Source: G963664835 sp963664835 (GTDB lineage Bacteria; Chloroflexota; UBA6077; FW602-bin22; JBCLEL01). Taken from it: a stretch of DNA of 64,000 bases. A program made the translations under genes and the position numbers. The stretch is from contig CAXXUG010000022.1 of assembly GCA_963664835.2 (NCBI GenBank), forward strand, positions 1-64,000. Direction: 5' to 3'. Below are positions 17,418-27,287 of the stretch, one piece after another. Positions within the stretch are counted from its first letter, which is position 1, and each line of letters starts with the position of its first letter. The notes beneath the pieces are model-generated. The model saw only the letters and a program-made list of their open reading frames with translations. It had not been told where the DNA came from and did no database searches.

Positions 17418-18110
17418 TCAGCCTTGTTCCGCCTGCGCGGGCCCATGCCTACGTGACACGAAGTAGCAAATCGCGGGAATGCCTACCGCCAAGACGATTG
17501 GGACTACCAACTCAACAGCTCTGCCCGGATGGATCACGCCGTGCAGCCACCTGTCTTCAACGACCATCTGTCCGCCGACGAAGCCCAGAACCCCCGAACC
17601 AAGATAGGTCAGTATGGGGAAACGGGTGATCAACTGAATGGCCACGCGGCTGGCAACCAGCAATATGGCCATGCTAAACACCAGACCAAAGATCAAGAGG
17701 GGCACGTCGCCCCGGGCGATTCCGCCAACGGCCAGGATGTTGTCCAGGCTCATTATTACGTCCGCCAGAATGATGATGCTTATCGCTTCTCGAAAGCTCG
17801 TCGCCTGGCGGACATCCTCGTGATCGCTCCGGCCGACCAGTAGATGGTAGGCGATGTAGCACAGAACGACCCCGCCTATCGCCTGCAGCAACGGTATGGT
17901 CAACAAGAGCGCGGCCAGGGCGGTAAACGTAATCCGCAGTACTATCGCACCGGCGCCGCCAATCACGATCGCGATAGTTTGCTGTCTCTTTGGCAGACGC
18001 CGGGCGGCTAGAGCGATTACCACGGCGTTGTCGCCGCTCAGGACAAGGTCGATGACAATTATGCCCATGACCGAACTGATAAAGTCCGGGTCAAGCAAGA
18101 TTTCAGGCAA
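17418..18110 (-). CDS. TerC/YjbE-family integral membrane protein
   Basis: The 230-residue protein has the family opening MGIIVIDLVLSGDNAVVIAL with intramembrane Asp residues, and repeats the theme in the second half as IIILADVIMSLDNILAVGG. About seven hydrophobic segments are visible. TerC/YjbE proteins are linked to manganese export and metal homeostasis. No yybP-ykoY riboswitch core was recognised upstream in 18111-18261. The start is TTG 18110. It converges with DUF1385 and is divergent from the ABC exporter. Confidence 0.87.
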   Translation of the reverse strand: MPEILLDPDFISSVMGIIVIDLVLSGDNAVVIALAARRLPKRQQTIAIVIGGAGAIVLRITFTALAALLLTIPLLQAIGGVVLCYIAYHLLVGRSDHEDVRQATSFREAISIIILADVIMSLDNILAVGGIARGDVPLLIFGLVFSMAILLVASRVAIQLITRFPILTYLGSGVLGFVGGQMVVEDRWLHGVIHPGRAVELVVPIVLAVGIPAICYFVSRRHGPAQAEQG

Positions 18111-18261
18111 AGTTACTCTCGCTACACAAACTGATTGCGCAGTATAGCAAGTGCGGAGGATGGCCGCCGGTGTGTGAGACGAATATGTATCATTCCGTTG
18201 GGCGAATGACGCTTGGATGAACTCTTGCTAGACTGCTGACAACTGGCAGCTTGGAGAGAAC

Positions 18262-20034
18262 TTGAGCTTTACTTTACGACTGCTGACGCTTTTGCGCGGG
18301 CACCGGTTGGCCATGGCGATAGCTGTGGCGCTGGGCTTGGTTTATACACTTACGAGTTTGGTGCCTCCCCTGCTCGTCCGGGGGATCTTCCGCGCGATCG
18401 TAGAGGAGCGCGGAACAATCGACGAGGCCGTCGTCGCGGCAATTGCCGTGGCGGGGGTCGGGATCCTTAGAGGGCTTTCCCATTACGCCGAAGCCGTCAT
18501 CTCTCACGTCGTTGCCTATCGCATCCTGCACAGGCTGCTGCTGCGGGTCTACGACCATGTTCAATACCTGCCCCATCGCTTTTTCGCAGACCGATCGAGC
18601 GGCGCCCTCGTATCCAGGATGAGCAGCGACGTCGAGGAGATCGAATACTTCATCGCCCACGGCATCGGACAGGTCATACAAGCGGTGCTAATTCCCTTAG
18701 CAATGATTGCCGTGCTGTTCGTGCTGAATTGGCAGTTGGCCCTTTTCACGCTTGCACCTCTTCCGGTCGGCGCCATCATCGTTTTCGGTCTGGCTCCCAG
18801 GTTCAGGCGAAGATGGGTCGCTGTACGGGAGCAGCTATCCCGGCTTCACGGGTTCATTCAGGAGGGCCTTGAGGCGGTGAACGTCGTCAAGTCGTTCACC
18901 CGCGAGCGAGAGCAGATGGTCCGGCTCAGGAGCCGGAGCAGGAGATTCCGTGACGAGATCATCGACGCCAACATCTGGACGTTGATCCCGCCTGGAGCGG
19001 TCGAAGTTCTGTCCATTCTCGCGCTGGCGTTGATAGTGTGGCAGGGCGGCGCGATGGGGATCACCGGCCTTCTGTCGGTCGGCGACCTGTTCGTATTCGT
19101 CGTGTACCTGACCTACATCTATCAGCCGCTACTCAGACTCGCCGAGCTGAACGAAGGCATGCAAACGGCGATGGCCAGCAGTCAGCGTGTGTTCGAGCTT
19201 CTCGACATCAAGTCGGACATAGTAGACCGGCCAGACGCCGCCGCGCCGGCTGACGCCCACTGGTCAATCGAGCTCGACAACGTCACGTTTGGCTACGATC
19301 CGGCCAGGCCGGTGCTGAGGGAGGTCGCTTTCTCGGTAAGTGAGGGCGAAACGGTCGCCCTGGTTGGACCGACCGGCGCCGGCAAGACCACCACGGTAAA
19401 CCTGATAACTCGATTCTATGACGTGCAAGACGGACGAGTGTTGGTCGGCGGTTGGGACGTGCGCGATCTTAAATTGGAGTTTCTGCGCCGCAATATCGCG
19501 ATGGTGCTCCAGGACGTGTTCCTGTTCAACGGGTCGGTGCGCGAGAATTTGCTTTTCGGCCGGCCCGATGCCGGCGACGACGAGGTCGTGGCCGCGGCCC
19601 GCGCCGCGAATGCGGAAGAGTTCATCGTCCAGCTGCCGGACCAGTACGACACCGTCATCGGCGAGCGAGGAGTCAAGCTATCCGGCGGCCAGAAGCAACG
19701 CCTGTCTATCGCGCGCGCCCTGCTTAAGAATGCGCCGATCATCATTTTGGACGAGGCCACTTCTTCCGTGGATAGTGAGAGCGAGTTGCTAATCCAGGAA
19801 GCGATGTCGAACCTGGTGGCGCATCGCACGACGATAGTGATCGCGCACCGCCTGTCCACGGTTAGAAATGCTGACCGGCTCCTGGTCCTGAACCAGGGTC
19901 GGATCGTCGAGACGGGGACCCACGACGATCTGATCGCGGCCGACGGGTTCTACGCCGGCATGATCAGGGCGTACACCGCCAGCTGCAACTGGACCGTGCG
20001 CGCCCCGACCTCGGTTCTTACCGCCACCAACTGA
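18262..20034 (+). CDS. ABC exporter half-transporter (membrane and ATPase domains fused)
   Basis: The 590-residue protein has six transmembrane segments in residues 1-310, then an ATPase domain with Walker A GPTGAGKTT, Q-loop MVLQDVFLFNG, signature LSGGQKQR, Walker B IIILDEATSS and H-loop IAHRLST. It would act as a homodimeric exporter of lipids, peptides or drugs (MsbA/LmrA type). The substrate is not predictable. The start is TTG 18262 after GGAGAG. The last 15 residues after the ATPase core are unusual (TASCNWTVRAPTSVL). Confidence 0.92.
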   Translation: MSFTLRLLTLLRGHRLAMAIAVALGLVYTLTSLVPPLLVRGIFRAIVEERGTIDEAVVAAIAVAGVGILRGLSHYAEAVISHVVAYRILHRLLLRVYDHVQYLPHRFFADRSSGALVSRMSSDVEEIEYFIAHGIGQVIQAVLIPLAMIAVLFVLNWQLALFTLAPLPVGAIIVFGLAPRFRRRWVAVREQLSRLHGFIQEGLEAVNVVKSFTREREQMVRLRSRSRRFRDEIIDANIWTLIPPGAVEVLSILALALIVWQGGAMGITGLLSVGDLFVFVVYLTYIYQPLLRLAELNEGMQTAMASSQRVFELLDIKSDIVDRPDAAAPADAHWSIELDNVTFGYDPARPVLREVAFSVSEGETVALVGPTGAGKTTTVNLITRFYDVQDGRVLVGGWDVRDLKLEFLRRNIAMVLQDVFLFNGSVRENLLFGRPDAGDDEVVAAARAANAEEFIVQLPDQYDTVIGERGVKLSGGQKQRLSIARALLKNAPIIILDEATSSVDSESELLIQEAMSNLVAHRTTIVIAHRLSTVRNADRLLVLNQGRIVETGTHDDLIAADGFYAGMIRAYTASCNWTVRAPTSVLTATN

Positions 20035-20057
20035 ATCCCCCGGCAGGGGGACGGCGA

Positions 20058-21986
20058 TCAGCCGGCGGTAACCATCTCCCGCTTCGACTCAACCGTCTCA
20101 GGCGTCGGCTGCATGGCCTCGTAGACCCAACCCACTCCGTACCTGTCGAGAAGCTCCCTCGTCGGCACGCCATCGTTGTCCCAGCCTGATCGCTGATAGA
20201 CCCACTGGATCGCTCCGGCGGTCTCTTCCGGATCCATTGGCTTGCCGGTCGACGAAGCATCGTTGCGGAACCGGCTGTGGATACGCTTGTGCAGATGATC
20301 GTGGTCGCCGCTGTAGCCTTCGCGGTAGTTGACCGCCCTCGCCAACGTGTCCGACAGCTCGCCGACTTCCAGCAGTTCCGCCTCGGTCGTGTCCCAACCG
20401 GTCGCCCCGTTAACTAGTTGGACCAACTGCGAGGGCGAATATGGCAGGAAGTGGCACATGCCGACCGAGTCGAGGAAATGACGCCAGTGGGTGAATGCGT
20501 ACCACAGTTCCATCTTCTCGGTATCGAGGCCGTGGTGCTCTATCGTCTCCCAGTCTCGTCCTTCGCCGTAGGACTCCACCATCGCGTCGTAGGCCCATCC
20601 CTTGGTCGCCATTATCGTGTCATGCATGTTGTGCATGTGATCGGCGCCGGTGGGCGATACCGCGTAGCCGACACCGAGCGCGTGCTTGATGCGCGGCTCA
20701 TGCATCGGGTATTCCTGGCCCTTGACCGCCAGGACGTACTGTTCGCTGCCCCGACCGATACGGTGAGAGGCCCGGACGGCGCCATCGGCCAACACGTCGC
20801 CGAATCCCTCGCGATGAGCGATCATGTCGACAAGCTGGAGCAACAGTTTGGCGTTACCCCATTCCAGCTTGATCCCGCCGGTGTCTTCCTCGGTGATCAA
20901 GCCCTTTTCGGCGCATTCCAACGCCCAGGCGATTACGGCGCCGACTCCTATCGTGTCCATTCCGTATGCGGCGCACATTTCGTTCGCCTTGGCCAGCGCG
21001 TGGAGGTCGTCCACGCCGTTGAGATTACCCATCGCCGAGAGCGACTCGTACTCAGGTCCGCCGTAGGCCGGATCGACCTGGTAGTCGTCCTTTACCTCCA
21101 CGACTCGCTTGCAACGAACGGCGCAGGCGTAGCAAGTCTCGCGCTTGACCAGGATGGTGTCGCGCATGGTCTGCCCGCTGATCTTGTCATCGCCGGCGAA
21201 TGTTCCCTCCTGGAAGTTGTAGGTGGGCAGCCCGCCGGCCGCGCTCAACGAGCGCAGATGGCCGGCGGTGCCGGTATCGTGCAACAGGGCTGTCAGATCG
21301 AGGTTCTTCGTCATCCACTTCTGGATCGCGAGAATGCTCTTCGGGTCGGCGGTCGGAAGTTGGCCGCGCGCCTTGACGGCGATCCCTTTCAGCATCTTAG
21401 AGCCCATCACCGCGCCCAAGCCGGTCCGGCCGGCCGAGCGGTTGCGGTCGTTGATGACCGACGCGACCCTTACCAGGTTCTCGCCGCCCTGCCCGATAAG
21501 GCAGGTCTTGAGGTTTCGATCGTTGTGCTCTTCGAAGAGGATCTCCTCGGTCTCGCCGGTTGTCTTGCCCCAAAGGTGGGAGGCGTCACGCAGTTCGGCC
21601 TCGCCCTCTTTGATCCAGAGGTATGTAGGTTTCTCCGCCCTGCCCTTCACTACGATGGCGTCGTATCCGGTGCGCTTCAGCTCGGCGCCCCAGAAACCGC
21701 CGGCCTCGGCATTGCCGAACCCACCGGTGAGCGGACTGAGCGCGCCGACGCCGTTGCGCCCGTTTCCAGACACGCTGGTGCCGGTCACGATTCCTGGCGC
21801 AAAGATCAGCAGGTTGTCCGGGCCCAAGGGATCCGTGCCTGGCGTAGTCTCCTTCAAAAGGTAGTACGCTACCAGGGCCCTCCCGCCGAAATAGCGGCGA
21901 TAGAACTCGTCGTCGTTCTCCTCGATCCAGATCCGTCCATCGGAAAGGTCAACTCTCAGAATCTTGCCTGTGTAGCCTTTAGCCAT
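20058..21986 (-). CDS. Aldehyde ferredoxin oxidoreductase (tungsten/molybdenum-bispterin)
   Basis: The 642-residue protein begins GYTGKILRVDLSDG and has the pterin-binding FAPGIVTGTSVSGNGR and NAEAGGFWGAELKRTGYD. The [4Fe-4S] cysteines are Cys285, Cys288 and Cys292 with a fourth in GMCHFLPYSPS; spacing matches archaeal AOR. Such enzymes interconvert aldehydes and acids using ferredoxin and a tungsten or molybdenum bispterin. A MoaD-like gene lies 20 bp upstream on the same strand, supporting a cofactor-linked operon. ATG is preceded by GGAGG. It is cytoplasmic, and the substrate is unknown. Confidence 0.93.
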   Translation of the reverse strand: MAKGYTGKILRVDLSDGRIWIEENDDEFYRRYFGGRALVAYYLLKETTPGTDPLGPDNLLIFAPGIVTGTSVSGNGRNGVGALSPLTGGFGNAEAGGFWGAELKRTGYDAIVVKGRAEKPTYLWIKEGEAELRDASHLWGKTTGETEEILFEEHNDRNLKTCLIGQGGENLVRVASVINDRNRSAGRTGLGAVMGSKMLKGIAVKARGQLPTADPKSILAIQKWMTKNLDLTALLHDTGTAGHLRSLSAAGGLPTYNFQEGTFAGDDKISGQTMRDTILVKRETCYACAVRCKRVVEVKDDYQVDPAYGGPEYESLSAMGNLNGVDDLHALAKANEMCAAYGMDTIGVGAVIAWALECAEKGLITEEDTGGIKLEWGNAKLLLQLVDMIAHREGFGDVLADGAVRASHRIGRGSEQYVLAVKGQEYPMHEPRIKHALGVGYAVSPTGADHMHNMHDTIMATKGWAYDAMVESYGEGRDWETIEHHGLDTEKMELWYAFTHWRHFLDSVGMCHFLPYSPSQLVQLVNGATGWDTTEAELLEVGELSDTLARAVNYREGYSGDHDHLHKRIHSRFRNDASSTGKPMDPEETAGAIQWVYQRSGWDNDGVPTRELLDRYGVGWVYEAMQPTPETVESKREMVTAG

Positions 21987-22006
21987 ACCCTACCTCCGAG
22001 TTCGAA

Positions 22007-22261
22007 TTAAGTTTGCCGCGGAAGTGCTGCTCCGCCGGCGACCGGTCCGAAAAACTCGACCATGTCCCCGTCGTGGAGCACCGCCTCGCGCTTTGCCACG
22101 TCGCGGTTAACCGCGCTCATCCAGAAATCTCTGTCCTCGACTCCCAACTGCTCCAGCACGTCGTTGATCGTCGTTCCATCGGGAATCTCGAGGTTGAGAG
22201 TATCGTGAGATCCTCCTACGTACTTTCGAAAATCGCCGTGCAGCCTGAGCTCGATTTTCAT
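22007..22261 (-). CDS. MoaD/ThiS-like sulfur-carrier protein
   Basis: The 84-residue protein beginning MKIELRLHGDFRKYVG has a beta-grasp ubiquitin-like pattern with IPDGTTINDVLEQLGV and ends VEFFGPVAGGAALPRQT. In MoaD the double Gly is the C-terminus and carries thiocarboxylate; here seven residues follow it, so activation would need trimming or the protein may not be a carrier. It lies directly upstream of the AOR, the usual position for AOR-linked MoaD proteins in pterin assembly. The start could instead be a GTG 15 bases upstream. Confidence 0.8.
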   Translation of the reverse strand: MKIELRLHGDFRKYVGGSHDTLNLEIPDGTTINDVLEQLGVEDRDFWMSAVNRDVAKREAVLHDGDMVEFFGPVAGGAALPRQT

Positions 22262-22428
22262 TTCGCGTGAACTCACAACCCTCTCTTGGCGCCAACTGCG
22301 TCCGAGCCGAGCCGGCCGGCCAAGCATAGGGAGATTGTCACGCAAGGGCCGAAATATTTCAACTAATGTCGGGCGCCGGCTAGGGTCTTACTTTCTCTAA
22401 GATCAACGATTTCTGCACGGTTGTCCTG

Positions 22429-22772
22429 GGCCGACAAGCAGTTGGTCGAAACAATTAACCCACCAGGGCCATTTCGATAGTCCGCGAACAACATTTCGTA
22501 ATTGATACGAAAATGGCCTTCTAGCTAACTTCTTCTAACTCATCCTCGTTCGTAGCCGGAAAAGAAGAATGTAGCGCGGGGGCTTGTCCCCCGCTGGGGC
22601 CGGGGGCGGGGCAAACCCGACATTCAATCAACGGAATCCCGGGTCCCCTTTTTCATCCTCTTATGCGGCCTTCACAAGGCCATCGTAGATTCCGGCGAAG
22701 GCCGGAACCCAGAGGGAGTGGGGAAAGGCAAGGCCACCACCGACCTTTGGGTGACAACAATCGGTTAGAGAA
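22429..22772. repeat. Dispersed repeat cluster (D, B and A elements)
   Basis: 22429-22515 is an 87-bp element (GGCCGACAAGCAGTTGGTCG at its start) found again at 50463-50549. 22573-22595 is a B palindrome (GCGGGGGCTTGTCCCCCGC). 22689-22772 is an A palindrome with a longer tail ending in GGTGACAACAATCGGTTAGA, matched at 51545-51633. The gap 22262-22911 between the MoaD-like gene and ribH holds only these repeats. No FMN riboswitch core was found before ribH. Confidence 0.8.
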
Positions 22773-22911
22773 TAACGAACGCCTGGCCGCCGGCCTTCGC
22801 TGCCAGCTTCACACGTTGCGAGACGCCAAACAGCTAGAATCGAGTCAAGCGAGGAAGCCACGTGGCGTATAATCTAGCAAACCTCAATAGAGCGCAAGAG
22901 GAGGGACAGAA

Positions 22912-23382
22912 ATGAAGACCGAAGTGGAGATTGCCGGCGTTCCACCGATACCCGACTCGCGGGTTCTGCTGGTGAAGTCCAAATGGCACCCAACTGTCGT
23001 CGAAGGCCTGACGAGAGGCTGCTGCGAGTATCTCGACCTTTTAGAATGCAAAGATGTCGAGCAGCACACCGTCCCCGGCTCGCTCGAGTTGCCGTTCGTG
23101 ATCAACTACCTGCTGGGCTCGGGAAAGTCCTACGACGCGGTCATCTGCCTGGGAGTGATTCTGAAGGGTGAGACCGGCCACGGCGACATGATCGCGCAAC
23201 AGGTCTACGATGGTCTTTCGAGACTGAGCATGGAGAGAGGCGTACCGATCATCAACGAGGTTCTGCCGGTCACCGACATCAGGCACGCGGAAGACCGGTC
23301 GCGGGACGACAGGTTCAACAAGGGCAAGGAGGCGGCCGTCGCCGCGGCGGAGATGGTGACCTGGCGCCGGCGGGTGGGCTAG
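22912..23382 (+). CDS. ribH: 6,7-dimethyl-8-ribityllumazine synthase
   Basis: The 156-residue protein fits the lumazine synthase fold: VPGSLELPFVINYLL, then CLGVILKGETGHGDMIAQQV with the catalytic His of the GETxH motif, and PIINEVLPVTD near the end. It condenses a pyrimidinedione with dihydroxybutanone phosphate in riboflavin synthesis. ATG follows GGAGGGACAGAA. It stands alone; no other rib gene is in the window. The C-terminal GKEAAVAAAEMV matches the family's last helix. Confidence 0.92.
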   Translation: MKTEVEIAGVPPIPDSRVLLVKSKWHPTVVEGLTRGCCEYLDLLECKDVEQHTVPGSLELPFVINYLLGSGKSYDAVICLGVILKGETGHGDMIAQQVYDGLSRLSMERGVPIINEVLPVTDIRHAEDRSRDDRFNKGKEAAVAAAEMVTWRRRVG

Positions 23383-23573
23383 GCCGACCGGCGGTATGAC
23401 TTTGCCGGCGTTTGTTTTGCAAAAAACAGGTTGTTTTCTAGTGCCACCCGCCTTTCGACCCACGGGAGTGAGTTTGTTTTGCAAAAAACTGTTCATGTGG
23501 GCTGGCGTTGGCTGTATCGAACATTTGGTCTCCCAGCCAGATTATACCAGACGTTCATCGTCTGGCCGGCGGA

Positions 23574-26500
23574 TCAGCTCCAGACGAAATCGAAGCAGAC
23601 GAGGTGAAGGTCGTCTCGAGTAAGAGGTCGCTTGGGTCTAGAGCCGGTGGCGGTGGGTGCGGGGGAGGCGGCGTCCAACGACCGAACATATCTGATCACG
23701 GACGCGATTTCCTGGGTTCGTTGGAAATGCGCGAAGGTCTTGCGCAAGCCACTCAATGCGGAATGGGTCATTGGGTCGCCTAGACGCCTCATTGCATTGC
23801 GGACATGGGCGCGCTCGACGGCCGGGCTGTGCAGGTAGCCGCGCAGCAGCGTGATTACGGTCTGCTGTAAGGGATCGAGCACCTTCGGCGCGGATTCGAC
23901 CGCGTGCTGCTCTTGAACTGAACCAAGGATGTGGTCAATCACCTTCTCCTGGATGGCGAAGATGTTGCATTCTCCAACAACTCGCGGGGTGTCCGGCGCA
24001 CAGGCGATGAGATTCGCGATCAGGAACCGGTTGTCGCGGACGTGGCCGCTAACGAGGTCATAGTAGCGCCAGAAGTGGCCGCGACCCTCTCCCTCGCCGC
24101 CGGGCGCGGTGAAATAGAAGAAGATTCCCTTCTCGCCGGGCCTGGCAAGGCCGGAGTGGATACCGTCAGGCAGCTGCTCCAGCATTTCCCGGGCGCCTGA
24201 GTCGAGCAGATTCTGAAGCTGGTGGAGAAGGAACTCGTTGCTGGCAAGCTCGGCGAACTGCTCCTGCTCCTCTATGACGCTGCCATCCTCGTCCAGGATC
24301 CGGCGCAAGGTGTTGAAGTTTCGAGGATGGACAGTTTCACCGAGAACCGACGCGTCCAGAAATCCGCTGCGGTCGATATCGCCGATCTTCCGGCTGAGAC
24401 TTTCCACCAAGCCAAGCAGCTTCTCCAAGCCCTCCTCGGGAAACATGTTGTAGACCCACAGCAGTGGATGCTTCGAGCCTATGCGATCGATTCTGCCGGC
24501 CCGCTGGACCATACGGGTGGGGTTCCAGTGCAGGTCGTAGTTGACCAGGATGCCGCAGTCCTGGAGGTTCTGACCTTCTGACAGGACATCGGTCGACACC
24601 AGGATGTCGATTTCGCGGTCTGTGCCGGCGAGGTCCGGCCTGTTATTCGAACGAGGTGCGAAGGCTTGAATTAGTCGAACCCGGTCTCCTGGCGAGGCCC
24701 CTCCGTCCATTCGGCGCATCACAGGGTCTCCAGCCACGCGTCGGAAGTCAGCGCCCCGGTCGCCGGCCAGCTCGCGGAAGAGGTAGCGGGCGGTATCCCG
24801 GTAGTAGGTAAATACAATGACCTTTTGGCCCTTGAGATCGCTTGACAGGAGGCTCTTCAGCTCGTCCAGCTTGGCGTCCCGGTCCGGAGTGATGCCTTCG
24901 ATGAGGCGCCATATGTCGGCCAGCGACTCCACGTCGTGCTGCAGGGCATGATGAATCCGCCGGAGGTCATAAAGCGACATGTCGAGCGTCTGCAGCGTGC
25001 CCATAATCGACCTGGCTTCTTCGTTGGCGTCCAACTCATCGGCCCGGCCGGCGGGCGTCGTCTCCTCTTCCTCGTCCTCTCGAGAGAGGTAACGCATGGC
25101 TTTCTGGAATGACCCACTGTCGAGCAGCTTGCCTTCGAGCAGGTAGCTCTCGAAGGTCTTGGTGAACTCCAGAGCGCGCCGGACGGTAATCCTGAACGCG
25201 TCGACGCTGGACTCAAAGCGCTTCAGGTACCGGCTCTTGAAGATGCCGGCAAGGGCTTCCTCTCTCCCCTGCTCGAATTCATCTCTTGCGACTCCGGGTT
25301 TCTTGTAAGTCTCCAACTGGTAGGTGGCGAGCCGGAGTCCGTCTATAGCAGCGAAGACTTTGTCGTAGATACCGCCGTAGGTGGACTCCAAGTCGTAACG
25401 GACGCTTCTGAGCCGGCGCTCCGGCCAGGCGATCCTCTGACCGTTAATCATGGCCTCAGGATAGGTCTTGCGGACAAAGGCCCGCGTGCGCCGGATGACG
25501 ATCTCTTCGAGCAGGTTGAAAAGGGCGGCGCCGGTCTCGTGATCGGCGGCGTTGCGACGGGCGTTGAGGAAGAATCGGTAGAGGTCGCCGATGCCGGCGC
25601 CGGAGAAATAGCCGCGGTCGCCGCCGGTAATCAGGGTGATCTGGTTGTAGAGGTCGAAGATGTTGTTGTTAATGGGTGTCGCAGTGAGCATTATCAGCTT
25701 CTTGCGGCTGCCGTCGCGGCCCCGGCCTCCGTTGGCGCTGATGACCCTCTCCAGCATCTCATAGCGCTGGGTGGAGCGGTTTCGGAAGTTGTGCGACTCG
25801 TCGATGAGGATGACGTCGGCATCGGCGACATGACTGGCGTCGAAGTTTGCCTGCCCCATCTCCTCCTGGGAGAGAATCGTCGCGGCGATGGTCGCGTCCT
25901 TTAGCTCGGCGGTCCACATCTGGCGCAGGGACGCCGGGCAGACGACCAGCGCCTTCTGACGCATGTGGTAGGCGTAGTCTTCGAGCAGCTTCTTGCCTAT
26001 CCAGGTCTTGCCCAAGCCGACCGAATCGCCGATCAGAACGCCGTCATACCGGGCGAGTATTCGGCGGGCCTTCTTGACCGCGTCTTCCTGAAACTCGGAC
26101 AGCTCGACGGCAGACTTGATCGGCGCCGGCGCATCGGTTCCAAGGTCGTCCTTGAAATACTCGAATAGCGCCTTCATGTAGACCTGGTAGGGGGTGTATT
26201 CCTTCTGTCCAAACTTGGAAGCATCGAGCAACTCGATCAGTTCGTCCTTGAAGTCGCGCGATGCCTCCCAATGCTCGCGGAACCAGCGGTCCAACTCGGT
26301 TATTGCCTGGGCGCCGACACCGCTCATCAGCTGGCGGCGCAGCTCTGAATCCTGGGAGTCGTCGACCGCCGGCGGGCCGATTTGGGCCACCTCTTCTTCC
26401 GTGAGCACGGTCTTGTGGGACAGGTTCAGCTCCTTGTTGGTGGTGAGGCCGGCGCCGGTCAAGTTGCTGGACCCGACGATAGCTGCGATGGGCTGGAAGC

Positions 26501-26915
26501 GATCGGCTCCGCCGATCGGCAGATCGCCATAGAAGATGTAGCTCTTGGCGTGGAGGAATCCCTGTTGGTAAGCACGGACCTGGACCATATCGCGACGGAG
26601 AAACGCAACCAGGGCCTCGACCGCCCGGAGGGTTGCCTCGTCGAATGGAGTGTCGTTCAACTCGCGGCTGAGTCCAAGCGCGGCGCGAGGCCTCAGACCT
26701 ATCGCGGCGCCGTCGCGGGGCTCGTCGCCGAGGAGCAGCCTGAGGCTGCCGAGGTTTTGAAGACCCTGCTGGAGAAGGGTGAAGCCCCGAATGTTGAAGT
26801 AGGCCGTGGCTATGTCGAGTGACTTGCCGGCGTGTTGGGCGAGGATGTCATTGAGGACGCCGGCCATGCGATGGGCCTGGTTGTCTATGACGTAGGGGAT
26901 GAGCACAGGGCTCAA
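23574..26915 (-). CDS. PLD-domain SNF2-family helicase (defence-type)
   Basis: The 1113-residue protein joins an N-terminal phospholipase-D-like domain (FLHAKSYIF about residue 120, GSSNLTGAGL about residue 148) to a SNF2-type motor. Walker A is GDSVGLGKT near 296-304, motif II IDESHNF near 371, motif III MLTATPINNN, and the C-terminal lobe has VIVFTYYRDTARYLF and NPTRMVQRAGRIDRIGS. Such proteins occur with large DNA methylases in phage-defence loci. The same island carries an Eco57I-like methylase. The start is TTG 26915 or GTG 26906; the TTG overlaps the stop of a DUF4926 remnant. The first 20 codons are echoed several times upstream, as noted in the findings. Confidence 0.85.
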   Translation of the reverse strand: MSPVLIPYVIDNQAHRMAGVLNDILAQHAGKSLDIATAYFNIRGFTLLQQGLQNLGSLRLLLGDEPRDGAAIGLRPRAALGLSRELNDTPFDEATLRAVEALVAFLRRDMVQVRAYQQGFLHAKSYIFYGDLPIGGADRFQPIAAIVGSSNLTGAGLTTNKELNLSHKTVLTEEEVAQIGPPAVDDSQDSELRRQLMSGVGAQAITELDRWFREHWEASRDFKDELIELLDASKFGQKEYTPYQVYMKALFEYFKDDLGTDAPAPIKSAVELSEFQEDAVKKARRILARYDGVLIGDSVGLGKTWIGKKLLEDYAYHMRQKALVVCPASLRQMWTAELKDATIAATILSQEEMGQANFDASHVADADVILIDESHNFRNRSTQRYEMLERVISANGGRGRDGSRKKLIMLTATPINNNIFDLYNQITLITGGDRGYFSGAGIGDLYRFFLNARRNAADHETGAALFNLLEEIVIRRTRAFVRKTYPEAMINGQRIAWPERRLRSVRYDLESTYGGIYDKVFAAIDGLRLATYQLETYKKPGVARDEFEQGREEALAGIFKSRYLKRFESSVDAFRITVRRALEFTKTFESYLLEGKLLDSGSFQKAMRYLSREDEEEETTPAGRADELDANEEARSIMGTLQTLDMSLYDLRRIHHALQHDVESLADIWRLIEGITPDRDAKLDELKSLLSSDLKGQKVIVFTYYRDTARYLFRELAGDRGADFRRVAGDPVMRRMDGGASPGDRVRLIQAFAPRSNNRPDLAGTDREIDILVSTDVLSEGQNLQDCGILVNYDLHWNPTRMVQRAGRIDRIGSKHPLLWVYNMFPEEGLEKLLGLVESLSRKIGDIDRSGFLDASVLGETVHPRNFNTLRRILDEDGSVIEEQEQFAELASNEFLLHQLQNLLDSGAREMLEQLPDGIHSGLARPGEKGIFFYFTAPGGEGEGRGHFWRYYDLVSGHVRDNRFLIANLIACAPDTPRVVGECNIFAIQEKVIDHILGSVQEQHAVESAPKVLDPLQQTVITLLRGYLHSPAVERAHVRNAMRRLGDPMTHSALSGLRKTFAHFQRTQEIASVIRYVRSLDAASPAPTATGSRPKRPLTRDDLHLVCFDFVWS

Positions 26916-26975
26916 ACAGCGGTCTCCGCCTTGCGGGTGTGAATGGTGTGGACGAGGTAGCGGCGACGTGTCCCT
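26912..26975 (-). pseudogene. C-terminal remnant of a DUF4926-like gene
   Basis: Upstream of the helicase start the minus strand reads RRYLVHTIHTRKAETAV then stop, matching the end of the DUF4926-like protein at 29228 (THARQVETAV). The stop TGA overlaps the helicase TTG. Only the tail is preserved and its 5' side does not align, so it is a relic of a former DUF4926-helicase junction. Confidence 0.5.
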
Positions 26976-27018
26976 GAACCCGTCCTGCCCACAAAGTGCG
27001 TCGCCATCGGCCTCGCTC

Positions 27019-27276
27019 CTAGAGCAGTTTGATGACTGCGACGATCAAGGAAGCAACGGCAACTTGAGTGGCCATGAACTTGACTTGAAAGTCAAGCAAG
27101 TCGGCCTTCAAATCCGCCCTCATTGCCGTCTGCAGCGCCTTCAAGTCCGTCCGTAGCGCTTTCGAATGAGCCTGCGTTTCCATCTGTAGCAATTCCAAGT
27201 CCGCGTTGGACAACGGCTTGTTGCCGGTGGAGTTGACCACGGCGCCGGCCTGGTCTTCGCTCATGCCAGTCGCCAT
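27019..27276 (-). CDS. Coiled-coil protein with C-terminal membrane anchor, paralogue A
   Basis: The 85-residue protein is a divergent paralogue of the two that follow. EDQAGAVVNSTGNKPLSNADLELL matches their N-terminal half, a helical middle (LRTDLKALQTAMRADLKADL) has 11-residue spacing, and VKFMATQVAVASLIVAVIKLL is a likely membrane helix. The layout resembles DUF1640-type proteins, whose role is unknown. Its neighbours are 11 bp apart and on the same strand. Confidence 0.6.
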   Translation of the reverse strand: MATGMSEDQAGAVVNSTGNKPLSNADLELLQMETQAHSKALRTDLKALQTAMRADLKADLLDFQVKFMATQVAVASLIVAVIKLL

Positions 27277-27287
27277 TGCCTTCGTTC

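Noticed and set aside
20418..22010. 530-codon plus-strand frame opposite the AOR gene
   Set aside because: Antisense shadow of the AOR gene with no motif.
22773..22911. FMN riboswitch before ribH
   Set aside because: The conserved FMN core and its stems are not seen; the region holds only repeat debris.
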